Of a stretch of DNA of 64,000 bases, positions 36,846 through 45,239 are shown in pieces. A model generated the notes under the pieces. That model had not been told where the DNA came from, searched no databases, and saw nothing but the letters and a program-made list of their open reading frames with translations. The stretch comes from Sodalis sp. dw_96 (GTDB lineage: Bacteria; Pseudomonadota; Gammaproteobacteria; Enterobacterales; Enterobacteriaceae), in assembly GCF_018449575.1 (NCBI RefSeq), contig NZ_JAAVUT010000003.1, positions 124,001 to 188,000 on the forward strand. The letters run 5' to 3'. A program made the translations under genes and the position numbers. The number at the start of each line of letters is the position of its first letter. The stretch's first letter is position 1.

Positions 36846-36939
36846 GGTAATCACCTGATAAAGGTGAGGTGCAGCGCAGATGTTTTATAACAAGCAAAAA
36901 AAACATATACGGTGACCTCGGTTGCGAGTTCCACCGCAT

Positions 36940-37042
36940 AAAAAACTATCAATGGCGGTGGCCCAGAACGGGTTTGCACAACCGGTATCAACTATTCTCG
37001 GCCAGCCCTTAAGCTGCCCGACCTGAGCCACCATTGATATTA
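36940..37042 (-). ncRNA. Predicted C4-like antisense RNA, copy B
   Basis: Same closing stem (37025-37040 with 36947-36964) and TTTTTT end as copy A; the inner loop reads ACCGGTTGTGCAAACCCG and the first stem GGGCAGCTTAAGGGCTGGCC. Differences to copies A and C lie mainly in loops, while the closing stem is unchanged. Confidence 0.6.
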
Positions 37043-37565
37043 CGCGCGAGTTTAGCCCGCGGTACAATGATTACTGAGAAGACGACATAATACAATATGC
37101 ATATTATGTCGCCGTTGATACTAGGGAGTGCAAGTCCCTGCATTAAATAACTAATGCCGGGCTATAATAACGAAATTATTTTAACGATGGCAAGGGATAA
37201 ATAACAAAAAATACTTGCTAAGTTAATATAATCAATGGGTTATATAATATTTTTTGTGAGAAGAAGTTATAGGTGGATGTTGTATTATTTCGCAGAGAGT
37301 TATTTTTATCTGTATTAATTATCGGCAATGATGGCATGAGTAAATTTAAGTAAATATTCGTTTTAATTGAAATGAGTGAAGTGATTATATTATTTGGCTA
37401 GTGATTAAAAAATAACGCCCGACTTGACTATGACAATCAATAATTGAGTGAAACATAATCATAATCCCCGGGTGACTGACGGGCGTAATGGTCAAGATAT
37501 AATGACTTATCAGTATCAGAGTGATTGCCAAGAGCATCAATTGAATATCTGTGAATCACACCCAC

Positions 37566-38783
37566 CTAAGGGCGCGGCATCTGTGCCGCCACCGATCTCA
37601 ACAGTTCGATAAAGGTGGCCTGCAGTAAAGTAGGGCGCCAATCGTTCCGACGCGTCAGGGCGATAGTCCGCCAGAAGTCCGCGCCGGGCGATCCGATTTC
37701 CACCAGCTGTCCAGCCTGGCTTTCCAGACGGAATTGATCCCGCGACATCAGCGTCAGCCAGTCGCCTTCCAGCATCATGCCGCGTTTAATGGTCACAGAC
37801 CCGCATTGCACCCGCAGGATCGGTGGGGCTTGTCCGCGCGCTGCGAACATGCGTTCCCAGTTCACCCGCAACGGCGTGCCTGGCGCCGGCATCACCCAAT
37901 GGTGATCCAACAGGTCGGCCGTGGTCAGATATAATTTGCCATGCAGCGGATGTCCGGTGCGGCCGACGATCACCAGTTCGTCATCAAACAACGCTTCCTG
38001 GCTCACGTCATGGGTCGGGACCTGCTCGCGTTGCGAACCGATCAGCAAGTCCACATCCCCCTGACGCAGGTGGCTCAGTAATTCGGCATGGGGACCTTCG
38101 ATAATCTCCACGGAGGCGGCCGGCCACTGAGTACAGAATCCGGCCAAGACCCTGGACAGGAAGTAGGAGCGAGCCACGGGCAACACACCGATGCGCAGCG
38201 TGCCGCTCAGGCCCTGGTTGCGAGTGGCGATTTCGTCAATACCGGCTCGCAATTCCGCCAGCATCAGGCACACGAAGTGCACCAACTGACCAGCCGGCAT
38301 CGTAGGTCGGATCGCTCTGCCCGTGCGCTCCAGTAAGGGAATTTCAACGAGTTCCTGCAATTCACGCATCGCCCGGTGCAGCGAAGGTTGGGAGATGTCC
38401 AGTTGTCTCGCCGCGACAGCATAACTGCCGGCGCCGACTACCGACACCAGCGCGCGCAGTTGGCTCATGGTCACCCTCTGCTCCAACTTCATTAACACCG
38501 GTTTGCCGGAGCCGCGACGGATTTGCCGCACGCCGCTGGTCAGGTAGGCGAGGGCCCGCTCGGTACGGACGATGAAACGTGTGCCAGCATCAGTCATGGC
38601 CACTCCACCCGGACGGCGCTCGAACAGGCTTACGTCGAGCGTCTGCTCAATCTTGCTGATGGCCTGTGCCAATGCCGGTTGCGATAAATTGACCGTCCTC
38701 GCCGCGCCGCTGATATTACCGGTAACCGCCACCTCAAGCAGGGCGCCGAGGTGTCGCAGGTTGAGTGAGTAAGCTTGATTCAT
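37566..38783 (-). CDS. LysR-type regulator with two tandem N-terminal HTH domains
   Basis: 405 residues, about 100 more than a normal LysR protein. Two LysR-type winged helices are visible: residues about 8-67 (LRHLGALLEVAVTGNISGAA, then LSQPALAQAISKIEQTLDVSLFERR) and about 104-165 (MSQLRALVSVVGAGSYAVAARQLDISQPSLHRAMRELQ in pieces, then IPLLERT), followed by one LysR ligand domain (GTLRIGVLPVARSYFL onward). Divergent from the amidohydrolase gene, so it probably controls the four-gene catabolic set on the plus strand. Codon use is GC-rich and unlike the surrounding AT-rich modules. Confidence 0.85.
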   Translation of the reverse strand: MNQAYSLNLRHLGALLEVAVTGNISGAARTVNLSQPALAQAISKIEQTLDVSLFERRPGGVAMTDAGTRFIVRTERALAYLTSGVRQIRRGSGKPVLMKLEQRVTMSQLRALVSVVGAGSYAVAARQLDISQPSLHRAMRELQELVEIPLLERTGRAIRPTMPAGQLVHFVCLMLAELRAGIDEIATRNQGLSGTLRIGVLPVARSYFLSRVLAGFCTQWPAASVEIIEGPHAELLSHLRQGDVDLLIGSQREQVPTHDVSQEALFDDELVIVGRTGHPLHGKLYLTTADLLDHHWVMPAPGTPLRVNWERMFAARGQAPPILRVQCGSVTIKRGMMLEGDWLTLMSRDQFRLESQAGQLVEIGSPGADFWRTIALTRRNDWRPTLLQATFIELLRSVAAQMPRP

Positions 38784-38945
38784 TTTTGTTCGTTACCCAA
38801 ATCCAATAGCCGGAGCGTAATTCGAATTTTCTCTCTCATATACATCCATATATAGTCGGGAATATCCGAAGTGCTAGTGAAAATAAAATAATTCCATCAA
38901 TAGTTAATCCGGATATCTCTGTCATCCTACAAAAACGAGGCATCT

Positions 38946-39803
38946 ATGAAGCTGCTTGATACCCATACCCATGTGATTTCTCCCGACAACAAGCGTTATC
39001 CGACAGACCCCATCGGCGGGCATCAGTCTCAATGGTCGCAGGCTCGTCCGGTGGATGCCGACAGCCTGTTGCGCGCGATGGACGCTGCCGACATCGAACA
39101 GGCCGTGGTAGTCCAAGCCTCTACCGTCTACGGTCACGACAACCGGTATGTCGCCGACACCGTGCGGGCACACCGTGACCGCCTGGTTGGCGTGTATTCA
39201 CTGGATGCACTCGCCGCCGATGCGGTGGATAACATTATTTACTGGCAGGAACAGGGGCTGTCGGGCTTCCGGTTGTTCACCACCGGCAGCACCATGCCCG
39301 GCCAGGGCGACTGGCTGGGCCACGTCGATTCTTATCCAGCCTGGGCCTGGGCCGAGGCGCATGCCATTCCGGTGTGTCTTCAAATGACCATGGAAGGCAT
39401 TCCGGCCCTGCGCAGTCTGCTTGAACGCTTCCCCAAGGCGATTGTGCTGCTCGACCATTGCGCACGTCCGGTGCTGTCCGCCGGCGTTCCATATCAGGCG
39501 GCTGACGCCTTGCTCGCACTGGCGGCTTTTCCGGGTGTCTATCTGAAACTGACCAACCGCACCCTGGCCGCCGCCGTAGAAGGCAAGTCGACCCCGATCG
39601 ACTTCTTGCGCACGATCATCGCCGCGTTTGGCGCCGACCATATTGTCTGGGGTTCAAACTTCCCCGCGGCGGCCGGCACTCTGGCCGAGTTGGCTGACAC
39701 TGCCCGCGAGGTACTGGGCGGATTGTCGGTGCAAAATCAACAAGCCATCGCCAGCGGCAGCGCCCGGCGCCTGTATCCGTTCGCCTCGACGGAGGCACGC
39801 TGA
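38946..39803 (+). CDS. Amidohydrolase-2 family hydrolase, lactonase-like
   Basis: 285 residues of the LigI-type (2-pyrone-4,6-dicarboxylate lactonase) branch of the amidohydrolase superfamily. N-terminal His-x-His in LLDTHTHVISPD, further His in LLDHCARPV, and the late motif VWGSNFPA where many family members have GSDWP; the Asn for Asp change removes a canonical metal or catalytic Asp, though GSNFP occurs in some relatives as I recall. The likely reaction is hydrolysis of a lactone or carboxylated ring-cleavage product. Its TGA overlaps the next ATG (39803). Confidence 0.8.
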   Translation: MKLLDTHTHVISPDNKRYPTDPIGGHQSQWSQARPVDADSLLRAMDAADIEQAVVVQASTVYGHDNRYVADTVRAHRDRLVGVYSLDALAADAVDNIIYWQEQGLSGFRLFTTGSTMPGQGDWLGHVDSYPAWAWAEAHAIPVCLQMTMEGIPALRSLLERFPKAIVLLDHCARPVLSAGVPYQAADALLALAAFPGVYLKLTNRTLAAAVEGKSTPIDFLRTIIAAFGADHIVWGSNFPAAAGTLAELADTAREVLGGLSVQNQQAIASGSARRLYPFASTEAR

Positions 39804-40714
39804 TGAATACCGCGACAACTTTACGTACCGTACTCGGCCACTATCCGCATACGGCGGCACTGCATTCCGGCGAACTGATTGATCCCGCCGTACACCTGGA
39901 CTTCCAGAACGTTGGTGTGGTGCACAAGGCCTTCGCGCCCATGGTCCGTGATCAGGCCTACGATTTGTGCGAACTGGCCGTGGTCACCGCGTTGCAAGCC
40001 ATTGCCTATGACCGTCCGGTGGTGCTGTTACCTGCGGTGATCGCCTCTCGCTTTCAGCGCGGCTGCCTGATTGGTTACGGTCCCAACGGCGTACCCGCCG
40101 AGCCTGATTTGGTCGGTAAGCGCATTGGCGTGCGTGCTTATACCCAGACCACCGGCATGTGGGTTCGGGCGCACCTGGCCGAGGATTTTGGACTGGACAT
40201 CACCAAAGTGCAGTGGATAACTCACGACCCGGCGCACGTTGAGCAGTATCAGAACCCCAGATTTGTCGAACAGATTCCCGGCACGAAGGGCACGTTGCAG
40301 ATGCTGCGCGACGGCGACGTGGACGCGGCGATCCTGGGCAATGACTTGCCCACGGGTGAAGAATACATTTCAGTCATCAAAAATGCGGGCGAGCGGGATC
40401 TGGCCTGGTGGCACAAGCATCGTTTCATGCCGATCAACCACCTGGTGGTGGCAAGTGCCGATGCTTGCGCGCGGCAGCCCGATGCCATTCGACATGCCTT
40501 TGCGCTGTTGCGCGAAGCCGACCGGCGCATTACTTCCGCCGTGTCCGAAGCCGGCACATCCTGCTGGCCGACCATGTTCGGCTTCGTTAGCCTGGCCGGT
40601 GCTCTCGACTTCACTATTGATGCGTGTATGGCACAAGGGTTGTTACCCCGACGTTTGAGCCTGGAAGAAGTGTTCGCCCCAGCGCGCAAGCTGCTGGGTA
40701 GCGACGCCGATTAA
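39803..40714 (+). CDS. 4,5-dihydroxyphthalate decarboxylase-like / PBP-fold protein
   Basis: 303 residues without a signal peptide. Resembles the Pht5-type 4,5-dihydroxyphthalate decarboxylase group, which shares the periplasmic-binding-protein (NMT1/THI5-like) fold: YDLCELAVVTALQAIAYDRP, GYGPNGVPAEPDLVGKRIGV and VQWITHDPAHVEQY are family-like. Lack of a signal peptide argues for a cytoplasmic enzyme rather than an ABC binding protein. It overlaps the amidohydrolase stop by a base and precedes the transporter by 39 bp, so all three are co-transcribed. Actual substrate unknown. Confidence 0.72.
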   Translation: MNTATTLRTVLGHYPHTAALHSGELIDPAVHLDFQNVGVVHKAFAPMVRDQAYDLCELAVVTALQAIAYDRPVVLLPAVIASRFQRGCLIGYGPNGVPAEPDLVGKRIGVRAYTQTTGMWVRAHLAEDFGLDITKVQWITHDPAHVEQYQNPRFVEQIPGTKGTLQMLRDGDVDAAILGNDLPTGEEYISVIKNAGERDLAWWHKHRFMPINHLVVASADACARQPDAIRHAFALLREADRRITSAVSEAGTSCWPTMFGFVSLAGALDFTIDACMAQGLLPRRLSLEEVFAPARKLLGSDAD

Positions 40715-40753
40715 GCAGCTCCCGCCATCTCACCTATTATTGTGGAGTCCACT

Positions 40754-42055
40754 ATGACTCGTAACATTCCTCCCACCGCTGTCGTGGGCACCCAACGTAC
40801 GCGCCGCTTCTACGAAGACCTGACTTTTCAGGTGCTGGCAGGCATGGTCCTTGGCATTGCGGTAGGTGCCCTGGCGCCCGACATCGGCCGGACGCTCAAG
40901 CCACTGGGCGATGTGTTCATCCGTCTGATCCAGATGGTGGTCGGGCTAATTATCTTCTGCACGGTCACCCACGGTATCGCCAGCGTCCGCGATCTGGGCA
41001 AGGTCGGTCGTATCGCGATCAAGGCCATCGTCTATTTCGAGGTGGTCACCAGCGTCGCTCTGGTGATCGGTCTGGTAACCATCAATATTCTTAAGCCCGG
41101 CGTCGGGATGAACATCAATCCCGCGCTGTTGCAAACCGCCGGTGAAGCGGCGCAACCGGCTTCGCGCATGGGTTTGGGCGAGTTCATGCTCAACCTGGTA
41201 CCGCAGAGCGCCATCGGTGCGTTCGCCCAGGGCGAAATCCTGCAGATTCTGGTGTTCTCGGTACTGTTCGCCTGTGGCCTGGCCTCTATGGGGGATAAGG
41301 CGCAACCGGTGCTGAATATAGTCGATACCGTGTCTCAGTCCCTGTTCTGGGTGATCCGCCTGGCGATGAAACTGTCCCCCATCGCGGCTTTCGGCGCCAT
41401 TGCCTTTACGGTCGCCAGATTCGGTCTCAAGTCTCTGGTGCCCCTGGCGGCGTTGGTGAGCGAGTTCTACCTGACCTGCGCGATCTTCTTCCTCATCGCG
41501 CTGGTGCCGGTCGCCTGGTACGCCGGTTTCAACCTGCTCAAGCTGATGCGTTATATCCGTGAAGAGTTGATCCTGGTGATTGGCACCAACTCTGCGGAAA
41601 GCGTGTTCCCACAGTTGATCGGCAAGCTCAAGCGACTCGGTATCGAAGAGTCGGTGGTCGGGCTGGTGCTACCCACCGGCTACAGCTTCAACCACGACGG
41701 GACCTGCCTGTATTTCGCCGCCGTCACGGTGTTCCTGGCCCAGGCCACCGGCACCGCGCTGGGTTGGGAACAACAGCTGTCGCTGCTGTTCGTGTTGCTG
41801 GTCACCTCCAAAGGCGGCGCCGGCGTGGCGGGTTCGGCCATTGCGGTTCTGACCATGACCCTGGCCGCCACCAAGTCAATCCCGGTCGGCAGTATTGCCT
41901 TGATCCTCGGCGTCCATCGCATCCTCGCCTCGGCGTTTGTCTTTACCAATATCACCGGTAACTGCGTGGCGACCCTAGTGGTGGGCAAATGGGAAAACGC
42001 CATCGACCGCAGGCAACTGAAAAACGAACTGGACGCGGGTTACCGCGAAGTTTGA
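40754..42055 (+). CDS. SDF-family (DctA-like) cation:carboxylate symporter with altered binding site
   Basis: 433 residues from ATG 40754, chosen because TGGAG at 40743-40747 is well spaced for it; a GTG at 40742 precedes. Membrane organisation and motifs follow DctA/GltPh: hairpin-1 GTNSAESVFPQL, PTGYSFNHDGTCLY in helix 7, TSKGGAGVAGSAI in hairpin 2. In helix 8, where DctA reads GxDRFMSEARALTN, this protein reads GVHRILASAFVFTN: the Arg that binds the distal carboxylate is Phe, and the Asp is His. It is therefore unlikely to carry ordinary C4-dicarboxylates and may take a monoacid or aromatic acid used by the neighbouring enzymes. Confidence 0.83.
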   Translation: MTRNIPPTAVVGTQRTRRFYEDLTFQVLAGMVLGIAVGALAPDIGRTLKPLGDVFIRLIQMVVGLIIFCTVTHGIASVRDLGKVGRIAIKAIVYFEVVTSVALVIGLVTINILKPGVGMNINPALLQTAGEAAQPASRMGLGEFMLNLVPQSAIGAFAQGEILQILVFSVLFACGLASMGDKAQPVLNIVDTVSQSLFWVIRLAMKLSPIAAFGAIAFTVARFGLKSLVPLAALVSEFYLTCAIFFLIALVPVAWYAGFNLLKLMRYIREELILVIGTNSAESVFPQLIGKLKRLGIEESVVGLVLPTGYSFNHDGTCLYFAAVTVFLAQATGTALGWEQQLSLLFVLLVTSKGGAGVAGSAIAVLTMTLAATKSIPVGSIALILGVHRILASAFVFTNITGNCVATLVVGKWENAIDRRQLKNELDAGYREV

Positions 42056-42137
42056 CCCCCCGCTTTGTCACAACAGCATCAACCGGATTGCCACGCGCAA
42101 GGGTAACCTGCGCGCAATGCCGGCGAGGGTACGCACC

Positions 42138-43565
42138 ATGAAAATAACAACAAATATTCTGGCAGCAAGCGTTCTCAGCTTTTTGATTCAAGACACGAGC
42201 CTGGCCGCAACGGTTGCGCCATCCGCCCCCCTCCCTGACACGCTGGCCGATACACCGCAAATACCGGACGACACCCAGGAGGGACCGGCTGCCACGCCAA
42301 CCGCCAGCCAGAAGCCCGGTACCGCCGACTCCGCCAACGCGTTACAAAAGCTGGCCAGTCAGGGCGTATTGCTGCAGGCCAACCTGATCAATCAGTATGC
42401 CCGCAACACCCGCGGCGGAGTCGGGCAGGGCCACTCCAACGTCGGCCAATTCAACATCGGTGCCGATCTCAATCTCGACAAGCTGATTGACACCCACGGC
42501 AGCAGTTTCCATTTTACCGTCTACAAAGACTATGGCTCCGGCCTCAGTCATGACGTCACCGGCACCTTCTCCAAACAGCAGTACATCTACAAAAACGAAT
42601 ATCCCGACTGGCATCTGGGGTTGTTCGCCTTCGAGCAAAAACTGCTGGATGACCGACTGGATGTGCTCGTCGGTCGACTGGGTACCACCGCTTATTACGC
42701 CAAGCTGCCCACCAACTGTCAGTTTCAAACGGGCGACTACTGCGGCGTGCCGCGCATGATCAATTCCGAATCTGGTTACAGCCTGCTGCCTTCGGCCACC
42801 TGGGCTGTCAACATGCGCTACCGCACGACCCCTCATACCTATGTTGAAACCGGCGTGTACGAGGTCAACCCCAGCACCGCTGCCAGTAACGGCCTGGACT
42901 TTTCCACCGCACAGGCCACCGGCGTGACCGTGCCGCTGGAGTGGGGCTGGACGGAGCCAAACTTCGATCTCATGGTCGGCGGCTACGTCAGCACCGCGCC
43001 ACATACCGACCCTTACTACAACACCGCCGGCCGTTCGCTGGGGACTTTCGGTGGCACCGCCGGCGAGGCGAACGAGGAACGCAAGGGCGTTTATCTGCTT
43101 GGCGACAAGGTGGTCTGGCGGCCCGGTGCAAACTCGAAGCGCAACCTCAGGGTATTCGGTGGGGTGGTCCAGCAACTGGAAGATGAGGAAATCATGAAGC
43201 AGCAGTTCCTGAGCGGCGTAGTGCTGACCGGGCCAATGGAATCGCGGCCGCAGGACACCATCGGCTTCTCCGCGTCAATGTTCAATCTCACCGACAAGGA
43301 AATTGCATACCTGCGTGATGCCCGGGAAAAGGCCGGGGGCCAAGGCAGCAACAACCCTCATGAGTATTCCTTGGAAGTCAACTACGGCTGGCATGTCAGT
43401 CCTGGCGTAACCATCATGCCGAACATCCAGTACATCATCAACCCGGATAACTCCGGGCTGCCGAAAACCCCAATCCTACCCAAGAACATGCTGGTCTATG
43501 GGCTCAGCCTGCAAATAAGCTTTGGCGGCATGTTCGGCCTCAGTTCGCCGAGCGGCGGCGACTGA
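42138..43565 (+). CDS. OprB-family outer-membrane porin
   Basis: 475 residues from ATG 42138, which is followed by a good signal peptide (MKITTNILAASVLSFLIQ, cleavage near DTSLAA); an ATG 21 bases earlier lacks such a signal. The mature part starts with a Pro/Thr-rich linker and then shows the OprB pattern (LQANLINQYARNTRGGVGQG, beta strands ending in aromatic residues, a final LVYGLSLQISFG). OprB proteins are 16-stranded carbohydrate-selective or acid-selective porins common in Pseudomonas and Acinetobacter and unusual in enterics. It is the last gene of the cassette and probably admits its substrate. Confidence 0.82.
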   Translation: MKITTNILAASVLSFLIQDTSLAATVAPSAPLPDTLADTPQIPDDTQEGPAATPTASQKPGTADSANALQKLASQGVLLQANLINQYARNTRGGVGQGHSNVGQFNIGADLNLDKLIDTHGSSFHFTVYKDYGSGLSHDVTGTFSKQQYIYKNEYPDWHLGLFAFEQKLLDDRLDVLVGRLGTTAYYAKLPTNCQFQTGDYCGVPRMINSESGYSLLPSATWAVNMRYRTTPHTYVETGVYEVNPSTAASNGLDFSTAQATGVTVPLEWGWTEPNFDLMVGGYVSTAPHTDPYYNTAGRSLGTFGGTAGEANEERKGVYLLGDKVVWRPGANSKRNLRVFGGVVQQLEDEEIMKQQFLSGVVLTGPMESRPQDTIGFSASMFNLTDKEIAYLRDAREKAGGQGSNNPHEYSLEVNYGWHVSPGVTIMPNIQYIINPDNSGLPKTPILPKNMLVYGLSLQISFGGMFGLSSPSGGD

Positions 43566-43660
43566 GCATGAGACAGCTCTGCTCTCCCCTCTGACTGAAC
43601 CGCCCCGGAGAACCGGGGCGGTTCATAAAAGCTGAAAGGTTCAGTCAGAGACCATTGCCT
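43566..43660 (+). terminator. Likely terminator after the porin gene
   Basis: GAACCGCCCC and GGGGCGGTTC around GGAGAACC (43597-43624) make a strong stem after the oprB-like stop, followed by ATAAAAGC rather than a clean T-run. It marks the end of the cassette operon. Confidence 0.5.
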
Positions 43661-43798
43661 TATATTCCATTTCACCGGGATTTTTATCGCATTGATAGAC
43701 GCGCTTCAAACTGCCCGTTATACCGTTAATTATTTACCCGGGGGCTGTACTCCTCCCCTCTCGTTATAGGTCTGCAAGGGCATAAAAAAGTTACTGCG

Positions 43799-43996
43799 TT
43801 AATGCGTTTCGTCGATCTTTATGGGTGTGGTAGCCGGCATAAGCATATCCAGCTGCTGCTGTTTTTCCATAAGGGTATATAACAGCAGCTCTCTCACATC
43901 TTCATCTTCGATTTTATAGGCGGCAAAGGCGAGCGCCCGGCATTGGCACTGCACGTCGTCAAAACACAGGTTGGCGGGGTCAATAAGGTTTTCCAT
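43799..43996 (-). CDS. 65-aa protein of the triplicated module, copy C
   Basis: Same protein as copies A and B. Start ATG 43996, Shine-Dalgarno AGGTGA in the hairpin 44002-44018. Silent differences include GCGAGCGCC for GCCAGCGCC and CACAGG for CACAAG. Confidence 0.8.
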   Translation of the reverse strand: MENLIDPANLCFDDVQCQCRALAFAAYKIEDEDVRELLLYTLMEKQQQLDMLMPATTPIKIDETH

Positions 43997-44089
43997 GGTA
44001 ATCACCTGATAAAGGTGAGGTGCAGCGCAGATGTTTTATAACAGACAAAAAAACAGATACGGTGACCTCGGTTGCGAGTACCACCGCAC

Positions 44090-44192
44090 AAAAAACTATC
44101 AATGGCGGTGGCCCAGAACGGGTTTCCACAACCGGTGCTTACTATTTCTCGGCCAGCCCTTAAGCTGCCCGACCTGAGCCACCATTGATATA
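44090..44192 (-). ncRNA. Predicted C4-like antisense RNA, copy C
   Basis: Closing stem 44175-44190 with 44097-44114, followed by TTTTTT on the minus strand; inner segment ACCGGTTGTGGAAACCCG. Almost the same as copy B apart from loop changes. Confidence 0.6.
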
Positions 44193-44678
44193 ACGCGCGA
44201 GTTTTGCTCGCGGTACAATGATTACTGAGAAGACGACATAATACAATACGTATATTATGCCGCCGTAAGCAAACCAGGGAGTGGAAGTCCCTGCATTAAA
44301 AAAATAATGCCGGGCTATAATAACGGAATTATTTTGAAGATGGCAAGGAGTAAATAACATAAAAATACTTGCTAAGTTAATATAATCAATAGGTTATATA
44401 ATCAGTTTAGTGCAAATAAATTATATGAAGATGTTGCATTATCTTGCGGATGGTTTTTTTTAACTGTATTAATTATCAGCAATGTTGGCATGAGTAAATT
44501 TAAGTAAATTTTAATTTCGATCGAAATTAATGAAATGATTGTATTATTTGGCAAGTGATAAAAAATAACGCCCGACTTGACTATAACAATCAATAACTGA
44601 ATAAAAAATAAATCGCTTGTGAATTTGTACCCGAAATTCCATCCTAAGCTAGTTGTGGACGGACGTTATGCGTCGTTT

Positions 44679-44768
44679 GTTACGCATGGTCATTAATCGT
44701 CTAGCCGCCAATCCCAAGCTTCGGTCTGTTCTGATCCTACCCAATAAAGAAACTCTCAATCAAATTAT
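44679..44768 (+). pseudogene. Relic of a RelB/DinJ-type antitoxin gene
   Basis: The stretch translating LRMVINRLAANPKLRS then VLILPNKETLNQI aligns with residues IRMVVNHLAVSHELPADLFQPNKETLQAI (in pieces) of the intact antitoxin at 32295-32552. Start and end of the gene are missing and no toxin follows. Confidence 0.7.
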
Positions 44769-45125
44769 ATATAATAGCTATAATTGCACTTGTAAAGATA
44801 TTAGTGTCTGAATCTGAAAGAGCTTTCATTGTCATTGATTTATTTATAAATACCATCAGTATAATATCAATGCAATGCACTAGAATTTTTTAATATTGAA
44901 CTGGCTTCCGTTGGCATGTCGATATTACAATACGAAAAAAGGAATAAGACTAACTATATAATGTTCAGTAATAAAAGCGTAAGGGCTGCCGCGGAAATCG
45001 CCATCCTTGAAACGAAGGATTACTTCCTAAAAACTAATAGTTCCCTAAGAGTCAACCGTATGAGTCAAGAGGATTTACGATGGTGTATGCATTTTTCTCG
45101 GCAGTCACCATTTCCCAACGATGCG

Positions 45126-45146
45126 AGCCCGCAGTTGCGGGCTTTT
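45126..45146 (+). terminator. Rho-independent terminator
   Basis: AGCCCGCA GT TGCGGGCT, perfect 8-bp arms, then TTTT. It ends transcription from the island side before convergent xylB. The gene it originally served is not evident. Confidence 0.75.
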
Positions 45147-45239
45147 CCGTGGTGCGCCGGGCATGGCGCGTAGCGCCTTGACGGGCGCTGTCCCCGGTTC
45201 GTGGTGGTCAAGGGGCGGCTTAAAGGTCAAAAAAGCCCT

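Larger units (their letters stand above)
36511..37451 (-). repeat. C4-like RNA / 65-aa module, copy B (left direct repeat of the cassette)
   Basis: 941 bp, collinear with copy C (43661-44601, also 941 bp) and much closer to it than to copy A. B and C share the extra outer segment around TTTATCGCATTGATAGACGCG and end at the ACGCCCGACTTGACTA segment. Same orientation as C, so the two are direct repeats flanking 6.2 kb. Confidence 0.88.
43661..44601 (-). repeat. C4-like RNA / 65-aa module, copy C (right direct repeat of the cassette)
   Basis: 941 bp, collinear with copy B from TATATTCC to the CAATAACTGA segment. Contains its own 65-aa gene, SD hairpin and C4-like RNA. Confidence 0.88.
44602..45239. 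other. Right end of the island, gene remnants
   Basis: About 640 bp with no intact recognised gene. It holds the decayed antitoxin segment (44679-44768), a doubtful 85-codon frame starting at 44916 that reads through the terminator at 45126, and then 90 bp of GC-rich DNA typical of the surrounding chromosome up to the xylB stop. Confidence 0.5.

Noticed and set aside
33305-37451. Repeated structured modules considered as retron or group II intron
   Set aside because: No reverse transcriptase frame, no domain V-like motif, no intron ends.
44916-45173. 85-codon forward frame at the right end of the island
   Set aside because: Reads through the terminator hairpin at 45126-45146 and has no clear ribosome-binding site or family; at most a remnant.
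32100-45200. Island considered as an integrated prophage
   Set aside because: No integrase, capsid, tail, terminase or lysis genes and no attachment repeats or tRNA at the ends.
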